Positions 36,665 through 45,072 of a stretch of DNA of 64,000 nt are shown in pieces. Location of the stretch: assembly GCF_000774145.1 (NCBI RefSeq), contig NZ_KN322984.1, positions 295,435-359,434 of the forward strand, written 5' to 3'. The notes below the pieces were generated by a model, which had not been told where the DNA came from, ran no database searches, and worked only from the letters and a program-made list of their open reading frames with translations. The DNA is from Pseudomonas mediterranea CFBP 5447. GTDB taxonomy: Bacteria > Pseudomonadota > Gammaproteobacteria > Pseudomonadales > Pseudomonadaceae. The position numbers and the translations under genes are program-made. Every line of letters starts with the position of its first letter. The first letter of the stretch is position 1.

Positions 36665-37150
36665 TTACGGGCGCGGCACGGCGTCGAAAATGACGGTCAT
36701 GTCGGCGGTGTACAGGCCATTCTGAGCCGCGAGTGGTTTGGCCGGAACGATGGTCATCTCGGCCTGGGTACCTGGAGTAGAGGTGGCATCGTCGACCACT
36801 TCCTGGGACTGGGCGGTCAGGGTGACGCCGTTGAAGGTCGTGGTCAGGGCGATGGCATCGCTACCGTTGTACAGCGAAGCCGGGCCGCCTTCGATGTAGG
36901 CATTGACCGAACCGTCGGTGTTCTTCACGTCGTAGGTCTGGCGCAGCGAAGTCAGGGTGCCGTTGACCGTGTTGTAGGTCATGGTTTCGTCCTTACCCCA
37001 GTTCCCGTCGCGCGGCTGCACATGAAACTGCATGGTCGGGATGTTCGCGGTGATGTGGATCGCCGAACGTGCATCATCGGCAGCGAAGGCCAGCGAAGAA
37101 CTCAGGGCCGCAGCGGTCAGGGAGGCGGCGGTTACGATTTTCATGAGCAT
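36665..37150 (-). CDS. CS1-type (alpha) fimbrial major pilin
   Basis: A 161-residue protein beginning MLMKIVTAASLTAAALSSSLAFAADDA, a signal peptide with AFA cleavage. The mature part carries 'SAIHITANIPTMQFHVQPRD', 'LRQTYDVKNTDGSVNAY' and ends 'MTVIFDAVPRP', the features of CFA/I-CS1-CblA-type pilins. It is the promoter-proximal gene of the leftward cluster pilin - usher - adhesin - adhesin - chaperone - minor pilin - distal pilin. AGGTG lies 6 bp before the ATG; a second ATG two codons later is also possible. A strong hairpin follows the gene. Confidence 0.88.
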   Translation of the reverse strand: MLMKIVTAASLTAAALSSSLAFAADDARSAIHITANIPTMQFHVQPRDGNWGKDETMTYNTVNGTLTSLRQTYDVKNTDGSVNAYIEGGPASLYNGSDAIALTTTFNGVTLTAQSQEVVDDATSTPGTQAEMTIVPAKPLAAQNGLYTADMTVIFDAVPRP

Positions 37151-37471
37151 TGTTAACACCTGTTCATAGCAATAAAGAGAGAAGCGCCGAAGTTGCACAC
37201 CAATACAGCTTGGCGTGCCCCTCCAACGCCGGTGCATGATCGTCGCTCTTTAATTAAAAATAAGCAGGAAAGTTCGCAGAGTCATGTAGTAAAGCGCGCA
37301 TGCGAAACAACGAAAAATACGCGATTTTCGATAAAACGTAACTTTGAATGTAAGAGACTTCCGACATTCTCACTAGTTGCGGTTAAAACACCCAGACACC
37401 CATCCGGTTTCGTCCCGCACCCATAAGGGATTCAGGTAAGGTCTTGTTTCATTTCAAGTATGACGCAACCG
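37151..37471. promoter_or_regulatory. AT-rich divergent regulatory region between fimbriae and padR
   Basis: A 321-bp gene-free stretch, clearly AT-richer than the flanks ('CTTTAATTAAAAATAAG' near 37249, 'CGATTTTCGATAAAACG' near 37322). It must hold the fimbrial promoter. The composition is what xenogeneic silencers such as MvaT/H-NS favour; binding is inferred only. Confidence 0.5.
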
Positions 37472-37535
37472 AGATATATCTTTTAACAAAGATATATCTA
37501 TAGTCGAAGATATATCTGAAGTCAAAGATATATCT
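37472..37535. promoter_or_regulatory. four-site palindromic operator array of the PadR regulator
   Basis: The 10-bp palindrome AGATATATCT occurs four times, perfectly, at 37472-37481, 37490-37499, 37508-37517 and 37526-37535. The centre-to-centre distance is exactly 18 bp. The last copy ends 33 bp before the padR ATG, so it overlaps the likely promoter. PadR-type regulators bind palindromes like this; autoregulation by the adjacent regulator is inferred. Confidence 0.8.
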
Positions 37536-37568
37536 CGATTCTATTTATACAGAACAGAGAGTAGATCG

Positions 37569-38150
37569 ATGACAGTTCCTTATTACCCTCCCACTCGCGA
37601 ACAAGACCATCGCGATGGTTTCGAACGGCGCCCACCCGGTCGTGAGCGCGGTGGGCGCGGTCCACGAGTGTTCGCTGCCGGCGACCTGAAGTTGCTGTTG
37701 TTGGCACTGATTGCCGAAAAGCCTTGTCACGGTTATGAGCTGATTCGCCAGATCGAGGCCATGTTCGACGGTGCCTACACCCCGAGTCCCGGCGTGATCT
37801 ACCCCACCCTGACCCACCTGGAAATGAGTAAGATGGTCAGCGGAGACGCCGAGGGCGGGAAAAAATGTTACAGCGCAACCGACGCCGGACGTCTATTCCT
37901 TCACGACCAGGCCGAGGCGCTGGAGGGCGTGCGGATGCGCATTGAAGCCAGCAAGCGCATCCTGCGCGAGCAGGATCGACCGGCTGAAATCCACGAAGCG
38001 GTGGGTAACCTGCGTCGCGCCCTGCAAAGACACCAGGACCGCTGGAGCCCGGAAGAAATCCTGCGGATACGCGACCTGCTCAACGACACCGCCAAAGCCA
38101 TCAGTGACGGCACCATCCGTCCACCCGTTTCGGAGTCAAGCGATGACTGA
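37569..38150 (+). CDS. nfeR: PadR-family transcriptional repressor, NfeR (YqjI)-like
   Basis: A 193-residue protein. A polar, Arg/Gly/His-containing N-terminal tail (about 1-40) precedes a PadR winged helix: 'LKLLLLALIAEKPCHGYELIRQIEAMF' and 'SPGVIYPTLTHLEMSKMV'. The C-terminal helical dimerisation part is about 110-180. In E. coli the similar protein NfeR (YqjI) represses a neighbouring ferric-reductase gene in response to metal. Here too a siderophore-interacting reductase follows, its start overlapping this stop by 8 bp. Four palindromes lie directly upstream. The symbol is by similarity and context. Metal specificity cannot be read from sequence. Confidence 0.82.
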   Translation: MTVPYYPPTREQDHRDGFERRPPGRERGGRGPRVFAAGDLKLLLLALIAEKPCHGYELIRQIEAMFDGAYTPSPGVIYPTLTHLEMSKMVSGDAEGGKKCYSATDAGRLFLHDQAEALEGVRMRIEASKRILREQDRPAEIHEAVGNLRRALQRHQDRWSPEEILRIRDLLNDTAKAISDGTIRPPVSESSDD

Positions 38151-38928
38151 AATCGATCCAAACACCATTCACCGTGTCAGCCACGAGATCAAGCGTCGTC
38201 GCCTGCAAGTACTGCGGGTGGTAGACCTGACACCGCGCATGCGTCGCATCACCGTCGGTGGGCCGGAACTGGCCGGGTTTGTCAGCCTGGGCACGGATGA
38301 TCACGTGAAGGTGTTTTTCCCGCAGAACGCCGAGGAACGGGCCGCCCTGGAAACCTTCGACCCCAGCGCCGGCAAGGCCCAGGGCCCGCTGCCGGAAATG
38401 CGCGACTACACCCCGCGTCGCTACGACCTGGACGCCCTGGAGCTGGACCTCGATTTCGTGCTCCACGGCGACGGTCCCGCCTCGACCTGGGCGGCCCAGG
38501 CCGAGCCCGGACAATCCCTGCACATCGGTGGGCCGCGGGGCTCGATGATCGTGCCGGACATTTTCGACAGCTACCTGCTGATCGGTGACGAAACCGCCCT
38601 GCCCGCCATCGCCCGCCGCCTCGAAGGCCTGGCGCCCAACCGGTGCGCGCTGGTGGTCGTGGAAGTGGAAAACGGTGCCGAACAGCAGGTTCTGCAAAGC
38701 CCAGCGCAGATCCACGTGATCTGGGTGCTGCGCGAAGGTCGCCAGGACAGCCTGCTGACCACCGTCCGCCAACTGGAAGTGCCTGGCGGCAAGCTCTACG
38801 CCTGGGTCGCCACCGAAAGCAAGGTGTCGCGGCAGATTCGCAAGGTGTTGCTGGAGGAGAAAGGGTTGGACCAGGACTTCGTAAAGGCGGTGGGTTATTG
38901 GAAGGCGGATGGTAGCGAGGAGGAATAA
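38143..38928 (+). CDS. nfeF: siderophore-interacting protein / ferric-siderophore reductase (NfeF/ViuB-like)
   Basis: A 261-residue cytoplasmic flavoprotein of the SIP family. The FAD-binding barrel contains 'MRRITVGGPELAGF', 'DHVKVFFP' and the flavin motif 'MRDYTPRRYD' (R-x-Y-T/S). The NAD(P)H-binding part holds 'LLIGDETALPAIARRLE' and 'AWVATESKVSRQIRKVL', and the C terminus has the typical 'GYWKADGSEE'. Family members reduce ferric siderophore to release iron. ATG at 38143 overlaps the PadR gene, so the two are translationally coupled and presumably share the four-site operator. A REP element follows. Confidence 0.88.
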   Translation: MTEIDPNTIHRVSHEIKRRRLQVLRVVDLTPRMRRITVGGPELAGFVSLGTDDHVKVFFPQNAEERAALETFDPSAGKAQGPLPEMRDYTPRRYDLDALELDLDFVLHGDGPASTWAAQAEPGQSLHIGGPRGSMIVPDIFDSYLLIGDETALPAIARRLEGLAPNRCALVVVEVENGAEQQVLQSPAQIHVIWVLREGRQDSLLTTVRQLEVPGGKLYAWVATESKVSRQIRKVLLEEKGLDQDFVKAVGYWKADGSEEE

Positions 38929-38970
38929 TCCTCTGACAAACCCGGCCTGCCGCAGCAAGGCAGATTTATC

Positions 38971-39080
38971 TGTGGCGAGGGGGCAGCCCTAAACCCAGTC
39001 AACTCGGGGTGTCAGGTAGATTGAGACTTCAGTGATAGGGGCCGCTACGCAGCCCAACGGGGATAAATCCCCTCGCCACA
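38971..39080. repeat. REPIN (TGTGGCGAGGGG family)
   Basis: Left unit TGTGGCGAGGGGGCAGCCCT is degenerate; right unit GGGGATAAATCCCCTCGCCA is intact. Same family as 612-743. Confidence 0.7.
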
Positions 39081-39126
39081 GTTCCTAGTCGCCCTTGAGA
39101 AATTTGTTAAACAGGTGCCCCGCCCC

Positions 39127-39594
39127 ATGCTTTTCCTGATCGCCTACATCAGCAGCGTCGTGCTGATCAACTACGCCTTTTCCGCCGCACCGCACCTGGA
39201 CATCATCTGGTCGGCCTGGGGTGGCCTGGTGTTTGTCCTGCGGGACATGGTGCAGACCCGGTTCGGCCATGGCGCCATCGCGGCGATGCTGGCGGCGCTG
39301 GTGTTGTCCTATGTCACCTCGGACCCGACCATCGCCCTGGCCAGCGCCACGGCGTTCGCGGTGTCCGAATGCATCGACTGGCTGGTGTTCACGATCACCA
39401 GGCGTCCGTTGCATGATCGGTTGTGGATCAGCTCGGCACTGAGCATTCCCCTCGACACCTTCATTTTCTTCGGCCTGATCGACGCCTTGACCCCACCGGT
39501 GGTCATCACCGCCCTGGCCTCGAAATTCGCCGGGGTCACCGCCGTCTGGCTGATCATGGCCTGGCGTTTGCGCAAACAGGCCGTCGCCGGCTGA
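39127..39594 (+). CDS. VUT-family (DUF165/YhhQ-like) membrane transporter
   Basis: A 155-residue inner-membrane protein with about five hydrophobic segments. Blocks such as 'WGGLVFVLRDMVQTRFGH', 'FAVSECIDWLVFTITRRPLHDR' and 'IPLDTFIFFGLID' match the VUT family, whose members import queuosine precursors or other small molecules. It is shorter than YhhQ (about 220 residues), so exact orthology is uncertain. The ATG at 39127 is preferred over the GTG at 39115. No convincing preQ1 riboswitch precedes it. Confidence 0.75.
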   Translation: MLFLIAYISSVVLINYAFSAAPHLDIIWSAWGGLVFVLRDMVQTRFGHGAIAAMLAALVLSYVTSDPTIALASATAFAVSECIDWLVFTITRRPLHDRLWISSALSIPLDTFIFFGLIDALTPPVVITALASKFAGVTAVWLIMAWRLRKQAVAG

Positions 39595-39696
39595 AGCCAA
39601 ACCCCGTGGTTCATGTAAAATGCCGCGCTTTCTCCCTATGGGAAGCTCGCCCGGCGCGCAACCCTCGATGATCCGCTCCTGTTTGAGGACCTTCAG
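39595..39696 (+). promoter_or_regulatory. purT promoter and structured leader (candidate)
   Basis: A TAAAAT -10-like element lies at 39615-39620. It is followed by a leader with potential stems (CGCGC...GCGCG around 39625-39658, and a CCC-TAT-GGG loop within). GAGG at 39684 is the purT ribosome site. No known riboswitch class was recognised. Confidence 0.35.
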
Positions 39697-40878
39697 ATGA
39701 CCCGTATCGGAACTCCCTTGTCGCCCACCGCGACCCGCGTTTTGTTGTGTGGCAGCGGTGAGCTGGGCAAGGAAGTGGTAATCGAATTGCAACGCCTGGG
39801 CGTGGAAGTGATCGCCGTGGACCGCTACGCCAATGCGCCGGCCATGCAAGTCGCCCATCGCAGCCACGTGATCAACATGCTCGACGGCGCCGCCCTGCGT
39901 GCGGTGATCGAGGCCGAGAAGCCGCACTTCATCGTGCCGGAAATCGAAGCCATCGCCACCGCCACCCTGGTGGAACTGGAAGCCGAAGGCTTCACCGTGA
40001 TCCCCACCGCCCGCGCCGCGCAGTTGACCATGAACCGCGAAGGCATCCGACGCCTGGCCGCCGAAGAGCTGGGCCTGCCGACTTCACCTTACTTCTTCGC
40101 CGACACCGTGGAAGACTACCGCAAGGCCGTTGAAACCCTCGGTTTCCCATGCGTGGTCAAGCCGGTGATGAGCTCGTCGGGCAAGGGCCAGAGCCTGCTG
40201 CGCGGCAGCGACGACGTACAGAAAGCCTGGGATTACGCCCAGGAAGGCGGGCGCGCCGGCAAGGGCCGGGTGATCATTGAAGGCTTTATCGACTTCGATT
40301 ACGAAATCACCTTGCTGACCGTGCGTCATGTCGGCGGCACCACCTTCTGCGCACCGGTCGGTCACCGCCAGGAGAAAGGCGATTACCAGGAGTCCTGGCA
40401 GCCCCAGGCCATGAGCCCGGCGGCACTGGCCGAATCCGAGCGCGTCGCCAAGGCAGTGACCGAGGCCCTGGGCGGACGTGGGATGTTCGGCGTCGAACTA
40501 TTCATCAAGGGCGACCAGGTGTGGTTCAGCGAAGTCTCTCCGCGTCCCCACGACACCGGGCTGGTGACGCTGATTTCCCAGGACCTGTCGCAGTTCGCCC
40601 TGCACGCTCGCGCCATCCTCGGCCTGCCGATCCCGCTGATCCGTCAGTTCGGCCCGTCGGCATCGGCGGTGATCCTGGTGGAAGGCCAGTCGACCCAGAC
40701 CGCTTTCGCCAACCTGGGCGTCGCCCTGAGCGAACCGGACACCGCGCTGCGTCTGTTTGGCAAACCGGAAGTCAACGGCCAGCGCCGCCTGGGCGTGGCC
40801 CTGGCCCGCGACGAGTCCATCGAAGCCGCCCGCGCCAAGGCGACCCGCGCGTCTCAAGCGGTGAAGATCGAGCTGTAA
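39697..40878 (+). CDS. purT: formate-dependent phosphoribosylglycinamide formyltransferase PurT
   Basis: A 393-residue ATP-grasp enzyme that makes formyl-GAR from GAR, formate and ATP in purine synthesis. The N-terminal Rossmann-like part has '[21 protein letters not shown]' and '[19 protein letters not shown]'. The ATP-grasp core has '[18 protein letters not shown]', '[21 protein letters not shown]' and the metal-binding '[26 protein letters not shown]'. Length and start (GAGG eight bases before ATG) are standard. Transcription ends in a GC-rich palindromic element and a bidirectional terminator shared with gcd. It is monocistronic. Confidence 0.97.
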   Translation: MTRIGTPLSPTATRVLLCGSGELGKEVVIELQRLGVEVIAVDRYANAPAMQVAHRSHVINMLDGAALRAVIEAEKPHFIVPEIEAIATATLVELEAEGFTVIPTARAAQLTMNREGIRRLAAEELGLPTSPYFFADTVEDYRKAVETLGFPCVVKPVMSSSGKGQSLLRGSDDVQKAWDYAQEGGRAGKGRVIIEGFIDFDYEITLLTVRHVGGTTFCAPVGHRQEKGDYQESWQPQAMSPAALAESERVAKAVTEALGGRGMFGVELFIKGDQVWFSEVSPRPHDTGLVTLISQDLSQFALHARAILGLPIPLIRQFGPSASAVILVEGQSTQTAFANLGVALSEPDTALRLFGKPEVNGQRRLGVALARDESIEAARAKATRASQAVKIEL

Positions 40879-40902
40879 GTTTGGCTACTACCCTGCTGCA
40901 TT

Positions 40903-41011
40903 GATCGTTCCCACGCTCCGCGTGGGAATGCCTCTGCGGACGCTCCGCGTTCGGCTCTTTGGGACGCGGAGCGTCCCGGGCTGCATTCCCACGCAGAGCG
41001 TGGGAACGATC
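40903..41011. repeat. nested palindromic element (MITE-like)
   Basis: The outer arms begin GATCGTTCCCACGCTCCGCG and end with the inverse ending GTGGGAACGATC (about 29 nt each, with mismatches). A second inner inverted repeat (GACGCTCCGCGT and GACGCGGAGCGTC) sits inside. It carries no coding capacity. I recall this type of element as frequent in Pseudomonas intergenic regions. Confidence 0.75.
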
Positions 41012-41016
41012 AAATG

Positions 41017-41050
41017 AAAAAGGCGACACCCACAAAGGTGTCGCCTTTTT
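41017..41050. terminator. bidirectional intrinsic terminator between purT and gcd
   Basis: AAAAAGGCGACACC (41017-41030) and GGTGTCGCCTTTTT (41037-41050) form a perfect 14-bp inverted repeat with a 6-base loop and T-runs on both strands, between two convergent genes. Confidence 0.92.
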
Positions 41051-41068
41051 CATGAGCGCCGGCCTGGT

Positions 41069-43483
41069 TTAATCCGGCAGTTTGTACGCAATCACATAAT
41101 CACCCTGCTTCGTCCCCAGCGAACCATGACCGCCAGCAACGACCAGCACGTATTGCTTGCCGTCCTTGCCGGTGTAGGTCATCGGCGTGGTCTGGGCGCC
41201 GGCGGGCAGGCGGCCTTCCCACAGTTGCTTGCCGTTTTTCACGTCATAGGCACGCAGGTACTGGTCGAGGGTACCGCTCAGGAACGCCACGCCGCCGGCG
41301 GTGGTGAACGTGCCGCCCAGGCTCGGTACGCCCATGCTCAGTGGGATCGGCACCGGCGAGCTGTCACGCACGGTACCGTTCTTGTGTTTCCACAGGGTCT
41401 TGTTGTTGGTCAGGTCGACCGCTGCCACATAACCCCAGGCCGGAGCCTGGCATGGCAGGCCCATGGGCGACAGCAGCGCTTCGAGGATCACGCCATAGGG
41501 CGCGCCCTTGTTCGGCTGCACGCCTTCGGTTTCGCTCTTGCGACCCGGGCCACCGGCCACTTCGGCCGCCGGTACCAGCTTCGACTTGAACGCCATGTAG
41601 CTCGGGTTGACGAAAGCGATCTGGCGCACCGGGTCAACCGAGATGCCGCCCCAGTCGAACACCCCGAAGTTGCCCGGGTAAACGATGGAACCCTGCAGCG
41701 ACGGCGGCGTGTACATGCCGTCATAGCGCAGCGACTTGAAGTCGATCCGGCAGAGCATCTGGTCGAACGGGGTTACGCCCCACATGTCGCGTTCCTTGAG
41801 GACCGGCGGCACGAAGTTCAGGTCGGACATCGGCTGGGTCGGCGAAGTGTGGTCGCCTTCCACCGCGCCTTGCGGCACCGGGATCTCCTTGATCGGGATG
41901 ATCGGCTGGCCGTTGCTGCGGTCCAGCACATAGATGCTGCCCTGTTTGGTCGACGCCAGCACGGCCGGTTTCACGCCGTCGGCAGTCTTCATGTCCATCA
42001 GGGTCGGTTGACCGCCGACGTCCATGTCCCACAGGTCGTGGTGGGTGAACTGGAAGTACCAGCGCACCTTGCCGGTGGCGATGTCCAGCGCGGTCAGGCC
42101 GGCGGAGTATTTTTCCGATTCCGGGGTACGCAGGCCACCGAACTGGTCCGGGGTCTGGTTGCCCATCGGCAGGTAGAGCATGCCGAGTTTTTCATCGACG
42201 CTGAACATGGACCACATGTTCGGCGAGTTGCGGGTGTAGGTCTGGCCTTCGGCAATCGGTGTGGTGTCGTCCGGCTTGCCGCTGTCCCAGTTCCACACCA
42301 GCTTGCCGGTGTGCACGTCGTAAGCGCGGATGACGCCGCTGGGCTCGTCGGTGGAAACGTTGTCGGTGACGTGGCCGCCGATCACTACCAGGTTCTGGGT
42401 GACAGCCGGAGGCGAGGTCGAGTAGTAACCACCCGCGGTGAAGCCACCGATGTTGGCGGTCAGGTCGACCTGGCCTTTATCCCCGAAGTCTTCGCACATC
42501 TTGCCGGTGTCGGCATTGAGGGCGATCAGACGGGTGTCGGCGGTCGGCAGGAAGATCCGGCGCGGGCACACCGTGCTGGCCGGCGTGGTGCTGGCGGTAC
42601 CGGTGGGGCTCTGCTCGGCAGAGGCGTACACCGCGTCATCGTGATAGGTCACGCCACGGCAGGTCATGTGCGCCCAACCCTTGAAGTTTTCCGCCTTCTG
42701 CGTGGAAAGCTTCGGATCGAAACGCCAGATTTCCTTGCCGGTTTCAGGCTCCAGGGCAATCACCTGGCTGTGGGGGGTGCACACGTAGAGCATGCCGTTG
42801 ACTTTCAACGGGGTGTTTTCAGCGGTGGTCTCGCCCGGATCGTTCGGCCCCGGCAGGTCGCCGGTGCGATAGGTCCAGGCCGGTACCAGTTTGTCGACAT
42901 TCTGTGGAGTGATCTGCGCCAACGGCGAATAACGGTCGCCATGGGCACTGCGGCCATAGGAGTTCCAGTCACCGTCGGGCATTGCCGGTGCGGTATTGGC
43001 CATGCCCGCTACATTGTCGCGGTCCAGTTGACCCTTGATTTCACCCGGATTGGTGAACTGGCTGGCAAGCGCCGCGACACCGGCAATGACCACGGCGGCG
43101 CCCAACGCGCGGGTGCCCATGGGGGACGCGTCGGCCGTCAGCAGCGGACGGCGGAACCACGGCAACAACATGACAATGCCCAGGGCGAACAGCATCGCCA
43201 GGCGCGGCACCAGTTGCCACCAGTCCAGGCCCACTTCCCACAAGGCCCATACCGTACTGGCGAACAGCACCAGCGCGTACAGGCCCAGGGCCGCCCGGCG
43301 GGCCATGAGCAGCAACACACCGGTCAACGCCAGGCCGATACCGGCCAGCAGGTAATACCACGAACCGCCAAGCGTGCTCAGCTTGACCCCGCCGGCCAAC
43401 AGGGCCAGGCCCATCAAAAGAAGCAGAATGCCGAGCAGGCTCGGTAGCAGACGGCCTCGATTCGAAGCACCTTCAGTGCTCAT
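41069..43483 (-). CDS. gcd: membrane-bound PQQ-dependent glucose dehydrogenase
   Basis: An 804-residue protein. Five N-terminal transmembrane helices (about 12-140) anchor it to the inner membrane. A long periplasmic eight-bladed propeller follows ('WNSYGRSAHGDRYSPLAQI', 'VDKLVPAWTYRTGDLPG', 'CRGVTYHDDAVYASAEQ', 'VLDRSNGQPIIPIKEIPVP', 'GGVAFLSGTLDQYLRAYDV'). It oxidises glucose to gluconolactone and passes electrons to ubiquinone. In pseudomonads this is the periplasmic entry to glucose catabolism and to gluconate-based mineral phosphate solubilisation. GGAG lies 9 bp before the ATG. The adjacent genes are unrelated. Confidence 0.96.
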   Translation of the reverse strand: MSTEGASNRGRLLPSLLGILLLLMGLALLAGGVKLSTLGGSWYYLLAGIGLALTGVLLLMARRAALGLYALVLFASTVWALWEVGLDWWQLVPRLAMLFALGIVMLLPWFRRPLLTADASPMGTRALGAAVVIAGVAALASQFTNPGEIKGQLDRDNVAGMANTAPAMPDGDWNSYGRSAHGDRYSPLAQITPQNVDKLVPAWTYRTGDLPGPNDPGETTAENTPLKVNGMLYVCTPHSQVIALEPETGKEIWRFDPKLSTQKAENFKGWAHMTCRGVTYHDDAVYASAEQSPTGTASTTPASTVCPRRIFLPTADTRLIALNADTGKMCEDFGDKGQVDLTANIGGFTAGGYYSTSPPAVTQNLVVIGGHVTDNVSTDEPSGVIRAYDVHTGKLVWNWDSGKPDDTTPIAEGQTYTRNSPNMWSMFSVDEKLGMLYLPMGNQTPDQFGGLRTPESEKYSAGLTALDIATGKVRWYFQFTHHDLWDMDVGGQPTLMDMKTADGVKPAVLASTKQGSIYVLDRSNGQPIIPIKEIPVPQGAVEGDHTSPTQPMSDLNFVPPVLKERDMWGVTPFDQMLCRIDFKSLRYDGMYTPPSLQGSIVYPGNFGVFDWGGISVDPVRQIAFVNPSYMAFKSKLVPAAEVAGGPGRKSETEGVQPNKGAPYGVILEALLSPMGLPCQAPAWGYVAAVDLTNNKTLWKHKNGTVRDSSPVPIPLSMGVPSLGGTFTTAGGVAFLSGTLDQYLRAYDVKNGKQLWEGRLPAGAQTTPMTYTGKDGKQYVLVVAGGHGSLGTKQGDYVIAYKLPD

Positions 43484-43592
43484 AGTGTGATTCTCCGTGA
43501 TATTTAAGGAGTCCCGCGCAAGTCATCACTGTAGATGACGATCCTGTGCGGGCATGGTTCAGTAAAAAGCTGATCAGTTAGGAGCAAGCCTT

Positions 43593-43682
43593 TGTGGGAG
43601 CGAGCCTGCTCGCGATGGCGGCGTCACCTTCAACAAGCGTGTTGGCTGATCCGCCGCAATCGCGAGCAGGCTCGCTCCCACA
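43593..43682. repeat. REPIN (TGTGGGAGCGAGCCTGCTCGCGAT family)
   Basis: Facing copies of the GAGCGAGCCTGCTCGC unit, located in the divergent region between gcd and the VF530 gene. Confidence 0.85.
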
Positions 43683-43899
43683 CGGGGCGCAGGGCAAGAC
43701 AGCGCTATCTTTCAAGATTCTGGTGCGTCAGAAGAACCGTTTCAGCAGGCGGCGCAAGAATAATGTTCCGCTCCTGATAGAGAAAGCGCTTTTACCGACA
43801 TGAATCTTTTCGAAACCGGTAACAGTGTTGCCACTAGACTTCCAACCCATGGGCACCTCGGCTAAGGTGCGCGCCTATTCCCTTCACGCACATACCTCC

Positions 43900-44130
43900 A
43901 TGACCGAACAGCACAACAACCCTCTGCACGGCGTGACGCTGGAGCAGATCCTCAACGCCCTGGTGCAACACTACGAATGGTCGGGCCTGGCCGAACGCAT
44001 CGATATCCGTTGCTTCAAGAGCGACCCGAGCATCAAGTCGAGCCTGACGTTCTTGCGCAAGACACCGTGGGCACGGGAGAAAGTCGAGCGGTTGTATATC
44101 AAGCTGATGCGTACCAAGCGGCCGGTCTGA
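43900..44130 (+). CDS. VF530-family small DNA-binding-like protein (DUF2132)
   Basis: A 76-residue protein matching the VF530 family end to end: '[20 protein letters not shown]', '[20 protein letters not shown]' and '[11 protein letters not shown]'. The family has an HTH-like fold, and a DNA-binding role is presumed but not shown. The ATG at 43900 places the conserved 'NNPLHGVTL' near the N terminus; longer frames upstream are non-conserved. The Shine-Dalgarno is weak. The next gene starts 3 bp after the stop, so they are co-transcribed. Confidence 0.85.
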   Translation: MTEQHNNPLHGVTLEQILNALVQHYEWSGLAERIDIRCFKSDPSIKSSLTFLRKTPWAREKVERLYIKLMRTKRPV

Positions 44131-44133
44131 ATC

Positions 44134-44766
44134 ATGAACCTTCGACAGCGCTTCGTATCGGCGGCGGCGCTGCTGGGCTGGGCGGGATTGAGCATCCAGC
44201 TGTATTTGGTTCTGCTGGGGCGCTGGGAACTGGGCGCGAGCCTGCTGGGCGGCCTGGTGAACGTCTTCAGCTTCTTCACGGTGCTGACCAACACCCTGGT
44301 GGCCGTGGTGTTGACCTGCGCAGTGACCCGCCGCGAATCGGCCGCCCGGCGCTGGTTCCTGCGGCCCGCCGTCAGCAGCGGTATCGCCGTGAGCATCGCC
44401 CTGGTCGGCCTGGCCTATAACCTGCTGCTGCGCCATCTGTGGCAACCCGAAGGCTGGCAATTCGTGGCCGACGAATTGCTACACGACGTGATGCCGCTGC
44501 TGTTCATCGCCTATTGGTGGCAGTGCGTGCCCAAGGGCACCTTGCGCCTGTGGCATATCGGGCCCTGGATGATTTATCCCGTGGCGTACTTCGCCTATGT
44601 CCTGCTGCGGGGGAGTTTCCTGGGGGCGTACCCCTACCCTTTCATCGACGTCGCGAGCCTGGGTTATCCACAGGTGTTCGTCAATGCCGGGGGGATATTG
44701 CTGGGGTTTGTCGGGATCGCGCTGGGGCTGGTGGGGTTGGATCGGTGGGTGGGGCGACGGGATTAG
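44134..44766 (+). CDS. Pr6Pr-family integral membrane protein
   Basis: A 210-residue protein with about six transmembrane helices. 'FFTVLTNTLVAVVLT', 'LLHDVMPLLFIAYWW' (H-D-V-M-P) and 'YPVAYFAYVLLRGSFLGAYPYPFIDV' match the Pr6Pr (FAR-17a/AIG1-like) bacterial membrane family. The biochemical role is unknown; eukaryotic relatives of the wider group include fatty-acid-ester hydrolases. It starts 3 bp after the VF530 gene. A compact REP hairpin follows. Confidence 0.75.
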   Translation: MNLRQRFVSAAALLGWAGLSIQLYLVLLGRWELGASLLGGLVNVFSFFTVLTNTLVAVVLTCAVTRRESAARRWFLRPAVSSGIAVSIALVGLAYNLLLRHLWQPEGWQFVADELLHDVMPLLFIAYWWQCVPKGTLRLWHIGPWMIYPVAYFAYVLLRGSFLGAYPYPFIDVASLGYPQVFVNAGGILLGFVGIALGLVGLDRWVGRRD

Positions 44767-44784
44767 AAGACCGCTACTGTCCCC

Positions 44785-44842
44785 TGTGGCGAGGGAGCTT
44801 GCTGGGAGCAAGCTCCCAGCGGGAGCAAGCTCCCTCGCCACA
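44785..44842. repeat. compact REP hairpin
   Basis: TGTGGCGAGGGAGCTTGCTG and its inverse with an extra internal 'GGGAGCAAGCTCCC' stem form an almost loop-free hairpin between convergent genes. It may serve as a transcription stop. Confidence 0.8.
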
Positions 44843-44853
44843 GGGTTCTATGT

Positions 44854-45072
44854 TCACTTTGATTGTGCGGTGCCCGGCAACATCCACACCAACCCACTGG
44901 CCTTCGCCCGCTCATGACACAAGGCCAATACGCTACGCCGCTCATCGTTGTCCATGCTGCGCCACCGGGTGATCTCGGACACGGTGCGCTGGCAGCCGGT
45001 GCAGACGTCGTCATCGTCCAGCGAGCAGATGCTCACGCAGGGCGATGGCACCGGACGTTCGGGAGTGTTCAT
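44854..45072 (-). CDS. DUF1289-family small Cys-rich protein
   Basis: A 72-residue protein with the DUF1289 signature '[29 protein letters not shown]': four Cys (C-x3-C, C-x2-C) that probably bind metal. The function is unknown. Its ATG overlaps the stop of the gamma-carbonic-anhydrase gene by 4 bp (ATGA), so it is the last gene of the Nudix-gammaCA-DUF1289 operon. Confidence 0.85.
   Translation of the reverse strand: MNTPERPVPSPCVSICSLDDDDVCTGCQRTVSEITRWRSMDNDERRSVLALCHERAKASGLVWMLPGTAQSK

Noticed and set aside
39075..39126. Possible preQ1-I riboswitch before the VUT transporter ('GTTCCTAG...' with a later A-rich stretch)
   Set aside because: Superficial similarity only: no P1 stem can be drawn and the A-rich tail that should pair with the loop does not match.
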